Assembly: GCA_003415625.1 (NCBI GenBank)
Contig: PYIU01000002.1
Location: forward strand, 3,596,001-3,660,000
Length of the DNA stretch: 64,000 nt
Source of the DNA: Aquanectria penicillioides
Lineage: Eukaryota; Ascomycota; Sordariomycetes; Hypocreales; Nectriaceae
Direction: 5' to 3'
A program made the position numbers and the translations under genes. Position 1 is the first letter of the stretch. Each line of letters begins with the position of its first letter. The notes under the pieces were generated by a model that saw nothing but the letters and a program-made list of their open reading frames with translations, was not told the origin of the DNA and searched no databases. Positions 59,326 through 64,000 of this stretch are shown here, in pieces.

Positions 59326-60915
59326 ATGGGTTCCATAGATCAATCCACTCCTCAGCAAGAGTCAGAACCAGACTTTGCGCTCAGTCTCGAACGGCCGCCG
59401 AGACCCGCAATGTCGGAGCATCCGCCTCGCTTCATCATCATTGGGGCTGGCTCTCGCGGCAATCATTATGCAGACGCCATCGACACCGTCTCCAACGGCA
59501 TCATCACCGCCGTGGCTGAGCCCCTCAAATTCAAGCGCGAGTCGCTCGGCAAGAAACACATCTGGGGCGACAAGGGGCCCGGCGAGGGCCAGTGCTTCAG
59601 CAATTGGCGTGAGTTTCTAGTTTATGAGCAGGAGAGGCGCCGAAGAGTTGCGGCTGGGGAAATGGGTGTGCCGGAGGGTGTCGATGGTGCCTTTATCTGC
59701 GTCCTCGATGAGATGCATCGCGAGGTGGTGGTCGGCCTTGCTCCGCTCGGGTTGCATATCATGTGTGAGAAGCCCCTCGCCTGCTCCCTTGAGGAATGCT
59801 TAGACATGTACAAAGCGCTTCGGGCTTCGGAGGCAACCAAGGTCTTCTCCATTGGCCATGTGTTGCGGTACAGCCCTCACAACATCATGCTGCGGAAGCT
59901 GCTTCTTGAGGACCGCATCATCGGCGATATCACCAGCATTGTTCACACCGAACCCATCGGCTGGTGGCACTACACACACTCTTACGTCAGGGGTAACTGG
60001 CGCAACGAGAAGACGACAGCACCATCCCTCCTCACCAAGAGCTGTCATGACATCGACCTTCTACTCTGGTTACTCTGTTCCCCTGTGAAGGCCGGCCAAG
60101 GAAAACCTCACCTTCCGGAGACAATTTCTTCTTCAGGCAACCTCCAGTTCTTCAAGAAGAGCCGCAAACCTGTTGCTGCCGGTTCGGCCACCAATTGTCT
60201 CAAGTGTCCCCTCGGCGATGAGGGCTGCAAGTTTTCCGCCAAGAACATCTACCTGAACCCTGATCTGCAAGGCTTGCAAGGTGAGACCTTGTGGCCTATC
60301 AATGTTTTGGTCCCCGACATCGAAGACTACCCAACACGGTCGGCTCGGCACGAGGCCATATCTAAGACACTCGAGGATGACTATCCCGAGTCGATGGCTG
60401 AATCAGAGCGTCTGTCCCGAAACTGGTTTGGCCGTTGCGTCTTCGAGGCGGACAACAACGTCTGCGACGAGCAATTCGTCACCATGACCTGGCCAGAGTC
60501 GCACCAACCGGCCAAGATGGCCACCTTCCACATGGTGGCTCAGACCAAGAAGATCTGCCAGCGCTTTTCCAACATCTACGGCGAGCACGGCGAGGTCTAC
60601 GCTGACTCGCGCACCATTGTCGTCGAGGACTTCGACACGGGCAAGACGCACAAGTTCTACCCCCGCGTGGAGGACCTGGGTCACGGTGGTGGCGACTTGG
60701 GCTTGACCCAGCAGTTCGTGTTGGCCTGCGACCGCGTCAAGAATCACGGCTGGGAGGCTCCCCATGCCCAAGTTGAGTTCATCGGGTGCACGCTTGAGGA
60801 AGTGCTCCGCAGCCACGCCCTGGTCTTTGCTGCGGAGGAGGCGAGACTGGGCCGCAAGGTGCTGAACTGGGACGAATGGTGGAGCAAGAACGTGGGCGAA
60901 GCAGTGAGGCAGTAA
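59326..60915 (+). CDS. Gfo/Idh/MocA family NAD(P)-dependent oxidoreductase
   Basis: A single exon encodes 529 residues. The Rossmann motif FIIIGAGSRGNHYADAI starts at about residue 36, and the family EKPLA signature (residues 148-152) follows LHIMC. The substrate-domain motif includes LLTKSCHDIDLLLWLL, with the His-Asp pair usually involved in catalysis. A Cys-rich insert (NCLKCPLGDEGC, about residue 286) is shared by a subset of this family. Members oxidise or reduce sugars and related polyols. Fungal copies like this are often labelled as related to a streptomycin-biosynthesis oxidoreductase, without proof. The first 30 residues are variable. The soluble enzyme carries no targeting signal. 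Confidence 0.88.
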   Translation: MGSIDQSTPQQESEPDFALSLERPPRPAMSEHPPRFIIIGAGSRGNHYADAIDTVSNGIITAVAEPLKFKRESLGKKHIWGDKGPGEGQCFSNWREFLVYEQERRRRVAAGEMGVPEGVDGAFICVLDEMHREVVVGLAPLGLHIMCEKPLACSLEECLDMYKALRASEATKVFSIGHVLRYSPHNIMLRKLLLEDRIIGDITSIVHTEPIGWWHYTHSYVRGNWRNEKTTAPSLLTKSCHDIDLLLWLLCSPVKAGQGKPHLPETISSSGNLQFFKKSRKPVAAGSATNCLKCPLGDEGCKFSAKNIYLNPDLQGLQGETLWPINVLVPDIEDYPTRSARHEAISKTLEDDYPESMAESERLSRNWFGRCVFEADNNVCDEQFVTMTWPESHQPAKMATFHMVAQTKKICQRFSNIYGEHGEVYADSRTIVVEDFDTGKTHKFYPRVEDLGHGGGDLGLTQQFVLACDRVKNHGWEAPHAQVEFIGCTLEEVLRSHALVFAAEEARLGRKVLNWDEWWSKNVGEAVRQ

Positions 60916-61457
60916 GGTATGGAGTTGGTGAAGATTTTACGGCATTGTTACACTGGGAATGGATGGATACGGGTACATTTTGGGACTTGGGACGGACGGT
61001 TATAGGCACCTGGACATGGGACGTTTTGAATGATTGGGTCATGGATCACCTAGTATGTCGTATCACGTATTACGAGTTTTTCTTTTCATCCTTCGCATTA
61101 GATATTAGAATTTGGTGCATTATAATGTTTGATTCTTCATAAACGTATGTAAAACGAACGCGGTGAATGTGCGCTAGTAACTAGGTATAATACGAAATTC
61201 AACCAAATGGCATCCATGTAATCCAATATAATCTGACGCCAACAAGCGCCGGGATCTTTCCGTATGTGTCATCCATTTACTTGCGATAGCTTGGCTTTGT
61301 CTTTGGTCCTCTTTCCGTTTTCCCCAAGCCTTCTCGAGTGGGCGAGCAACTCGGGGACCAATATCCCCATTGCGTCTGCTTCTCTTTCTGTCTTTCTTTC
61401 TTTCCTTCTTTCTTTCTTTCGTTCATCCATTCTTGCTTCCTCTTTCTCCTTCATCCT
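60916..61457. other. convergent intergenic region
   Basis: These 542 bp hold the 3' ends of the MocA-type and membrane protein genes. A CTTT-type pyrimidine repeat occurs at about 61381-61420. Nothing else is seen. Confidence 0.45.
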
Positions 61458-63217
61458 TTAACCCAGCTCAGCACGGTTGCTCTCGTTACCAATTGGGTTG
61501 ATGGCGGGGAGCTCCTGAGCATTGTATTGCTGCTGCTGTTGGTGTTGTTGGTGCTGCTGCTGCTGCTGCTGCTGCTGCTGATGTTGTTGTTGCTGGCCGC
61601 TTGTTGCCTCGCTCTCCTTGGGACCGGGGCTCGGGGTCAGGTTAGGGGGAGGCGATGCGGTAGAAGGAGGCTGGAATCCGGCAATGTTGCCATATTGGCT
61701 TGGGTACTGGCCCTGCTGCTGGAAGCCCTGCTGGGGAGGATACTGGCCCTGGAACTGCTGTGGCTGAGGCGAGTAAGTTTCGTAACCGGGCTGTTGGCCG
61801 TAGGCGGGTTGCTGGCCGTAGCCAGGCTGCTGGCCATAAAGACTCATGTGAGGATCGTAGGGCTGAGGGCTGCCGGGTTGAGTAGGAGCATATCCAGTAG
61901 GGACACCCGAGGGGTAGGCCGAGGTGGGAGGCGAGACGGGGGAGAAGCCCTGGGAGCTCTGGGGGCTCTGTGGGATCTGTGGGCTTGGGATGGGCTGGCC
62001 GATGGGAGGCTGTCCCTGGACGGGAGGAGGCATGTTCTGAGTCTCGGTGACAGGCGGCTGCTGAGCGGGCGGCTGCTGCGTGTCGCCGCGCTTCTTGCGG
62101 AGGAAGAACCAGATAGCGAAGCCGATGAGGGCAATGCCGGCGACGCCGCCAACGACGCCGCCTGCGATTGCTCCGACATTTGTCTTGGAGGAGTTGTCGG
62201 GGGTGGGTGCCGTGGTCGAGGTCTGGGCCGCGGTGGTTGTGGTGGTTGAGGCAGCGGCCGAGGTGGTGGTGAAGGAGTGAGTTTTGGCCCAGGCGGGATC
62301 GTAATCCAGGAGCGTCGAAGTACCGCTGGCCTGCGAGCAGTCGAGGAGCGTGAAGGTGCTGTCGGGCTTGCCAGAGGTGCCCGTGGTGGAGAGGAGCCAG
62401 GTGAAGCAAGCGCCGCGGAGGGATGAAGCACTACGGGAGTGTGTAAGTGAGATTGAACGTGCTAATTGGCACGGTACGCGGAGCAACAGCGGCCGGACCA
62501 CGAGCCAAACGAGTCAGAAGGAAGTCGAAAACAGTGCATGCACATACCAGCAAAGAGTGTGGCGATCATCGGGCAAGTTGCATTTGCCTGCGGATGAAGC
62601 AGAGTAGTCGATACACGTCGTCTTGACGATTGTGCAGGCCTCGGAAGGTCCACAGCAGCCAATGTAGCCGCTGGAGTAGGCGCAAGAGGCACCAGCAGTA
62701 ATGCAAGTGAAGGAGTCTAGATATCGGGGGTTTTGAAGTCAGTAACCAATAAATTCCCTTTTTGGGGGGGGGGGGGGTGGGGGGGGTTTTGTTGTTTTCT
62801 TCTTCAATTCTTGCAGTTCTTCATGGCTCATGTCTGCCCATTCACCGCAAATCCCACCGTCCTTCACACTGATCCAGCGCTTACACGACGGTGGTGATTT
62901 AGGGATTGAGGGGCAAGCCACGCTCGAGGGCTAAGGATTCACTCACTTCCAGCAAGGTTGTAACCGCAGGTGTCGGTTCCGAGGGTGTAGCCATTCATGC
63001 GCTCATAGACCATGCGGCCGTACAGCTCGGGGGCCTCAGTCGGGCGAGGCGAAAATCCCAATTCGAGCTGGTCCTGCTCGACCTCGGGGCGAGGGACGCC
63101 GGTTTCGATGGGGGGAGTCCAAGACTCATCGGCGGACCGCGCGAACGGGCCCTTGGCCCAGGCGGAGGCGGAGGAGCTCAGAGCTCCCCAAGCCAGCAGA
63201 GTGGCAGCTCGACGCAT
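61458..63217 (-). CDS. cell-surface single-pass membrane protein with Cys-rich ectodomain and Gln-rich tail
   Basis: Exons 63217-62947, 62716-62548 and 62430-61458 give 470 residues. Residues 1-20 (MRRAATLLAWGALSSSASAW) are a signal peptide. The ectodomain has conserved Trp and Cys (WTPP, TDTCGYNLAG, TCITAGASCAYSSGYIGCC, GACFTWLL). A Ser/Thr-rich stalk leads to one membrane helix (VGAIAGGVVGGVAGIALIGFA) and a basic stop (RKKRG). The cytoplasmic tail is Pro/Gln/Tyr-rich with YGQQPGYGQQ repeats and a polyglutamine run. The layout resembles fungal Mid2/WSC-like wall-sensor proteins, but no WSC domain is present, so sensing is only a guess. Introns of 230 and 117 nt are longer than usual here; the first contains a G14TG8 tract on the + strand. 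Confidence 0.82.
61548..61591 (+). repeat. (CTG)n tract encoding polyglutamine
   Basis: About eight CTG units flanked by related TTG triplets encode an interrupted glutamine run with a few histidines in the C-terminal tail of the membrane protein. Confidence 0.8.
62764..62786 (+). repeat. G14-T-G8 tract within an intron
   Basis: Two long G runs separated by one T lie in intron 1 of the membrane protein gene. The + strand could form a quadruplex; the transcript carries the C-rich complement. Confidence 0.85.
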
Positions 63218-64000
63218 CGCGAAGCTGATTTTTGTTTTTTGGCGTGTACTTGTTCTGTTTCGGTGTCTCGATGTTTCTTCTACGGCCTTCCGTATGGACC
63301 TTGGTGCCCCGGCTTGTTCGTTGGCGGAACGGACAGGAGCTGCCGGGATGTCAAGCTAATAAGCTTATTGAGTGGTTCGGTGTGGTGCTCGTGGGCGACA
63401 CAGGGATGGGCGAGGAAGGATGTAAGAGGATGAGCACAATCTGGGAGTTGGAGTATTAAAAGGCGCGGAGAAAACCACCAGGGGTTCGGTTCTCTCTCGT
63501 AGCGGCTCTCTCTTCTCGTTCAGTGTCTAGTCAGTCTCCCAAAAGCACATCACCCATTCGCAAATCAAACCAAGAGACTGGCGCCGCCCTATAAAACCTC
63601 GCGAAGGCGCTGCGGCGGGCAGCTGCGTTGGGGCGACACTAAGAGTCGCTGTGCCCACAGCGCTCACAGCGCTCACAACAGGGTCCTGGCAGGGGATAGC
63701 GAGCCGCAATCCCTGCTGCGTGGCGCTCGTCGATGCACGTCATTCGCTGGTCGCCAGCGTTGGCGCCGTGAGCTGAAGCCAGGGCTCCAATTTTACTTCG
63801 AGGCCGCGGCCCTCTCTAAAGCTGGGCAACACAACACTATTGAATTTGGGGATGAGAGATCATGTGTGTCCAGGTCCAGGTCCATGTCAACGCCCACTGG
63901 ACGGGTGTGGGTGGGCAGCAAGCCAGCATAGACCCAGAATCGCCTCGCAAGGTGCTGTAGCTGTTGCTTTTTGTGCCATTGCCCTTACTCGCCGCCGTGC
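63218..64000. other. right flank, promoter of the membrane protein gene
   Basis: The first part should be the promoter and leader of the leftward membrane protein gene. The remainder shows no coding pattern, RNA gene or notable repeat up to the window edge. Confidence 0.45.

Overview
The window is nuclear DNA of a filamentous ascomycete. The genes have short spliceosomal introns (mostly 47-92 nt) with GT-AG ends and CTRAC-like branch points. Gene spacing is about 3 kb, a tRNA-Ser(AGA) is present, and the proteins include ATG11, a NACHT-ankyrin NLR-like protein and a Zn2Cys6 regulator. Protein style suggests Sordariomycetes, probably Hypocreales; that is inference, not a database result.

Layout. 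1-13.2 kb is dense housekeeping sequence: tRNA-Ser, NOC4 (-), ATP synthase subunit 4 (+), a Src1/Heh inner nuclear membrane protein (-), COQ6 (+), the complex I 49 kDa subunit (-) and a GNAT acetyltransferase (+). Three respiratory genes (ATP4, COQ6, nuo-49) lie within 8 kb. 14.7-17.7 kb holds a Zn2Cys6 transcription factor (-), followed upstream by about 4.9 kb of gene-poor, low-complexity DNA. 22.6-24 kb is a GT31-type glycosyltransferase with a PAN-like tail. 24.7-30 kb is a NACHT-ankyrin protein (-) divergent from a small DUF4267-like membrane protein (+). 30.7-32.6 kb is a membrane-anchored ubiquitin protease of UBP16 type. 34.7-37.7 kb holds two unrelated-looking F-box-like proteins. 38.2-43.8 kb is ATG11 (-) divergent from a probable kinetochore protein CENP-H (+). 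43.8-49.4 kb is a second gene-poor stretch of about 5.6 kb, upstream of an NHP6-type HMG-box protein. 51.5-53.9 kb is an unrecognised conserved-looking gene with about ten introns and an apparent one-base frameshift. 54.4-63.2 kb holds phosphoglucomutase (-), oligoribonuclease REX2 (-), a Gfo/Idh/MocA oxidoreductase (+) and a cell-surface single-pass membrane protein (-).

No operon-like or biosynthetic cluster is visible. Most neighbours are independent housekeeping genes, often in divergent pairs sharing one promoter region. The items most worth following are: three reading-frame breaks (Src1, GT31, the ten-intron gene), which are unspliced introns, assembly indels or real mutations; the NLR-like gene; the two roughly 5 kb gene-poor regions; and a recurrent TACCTACC/GGTAGGTA motif seen only between genes. 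I did not find convincing evidence for a wholly new system. Splice sites and products were worked out by eye from the sequence alone.
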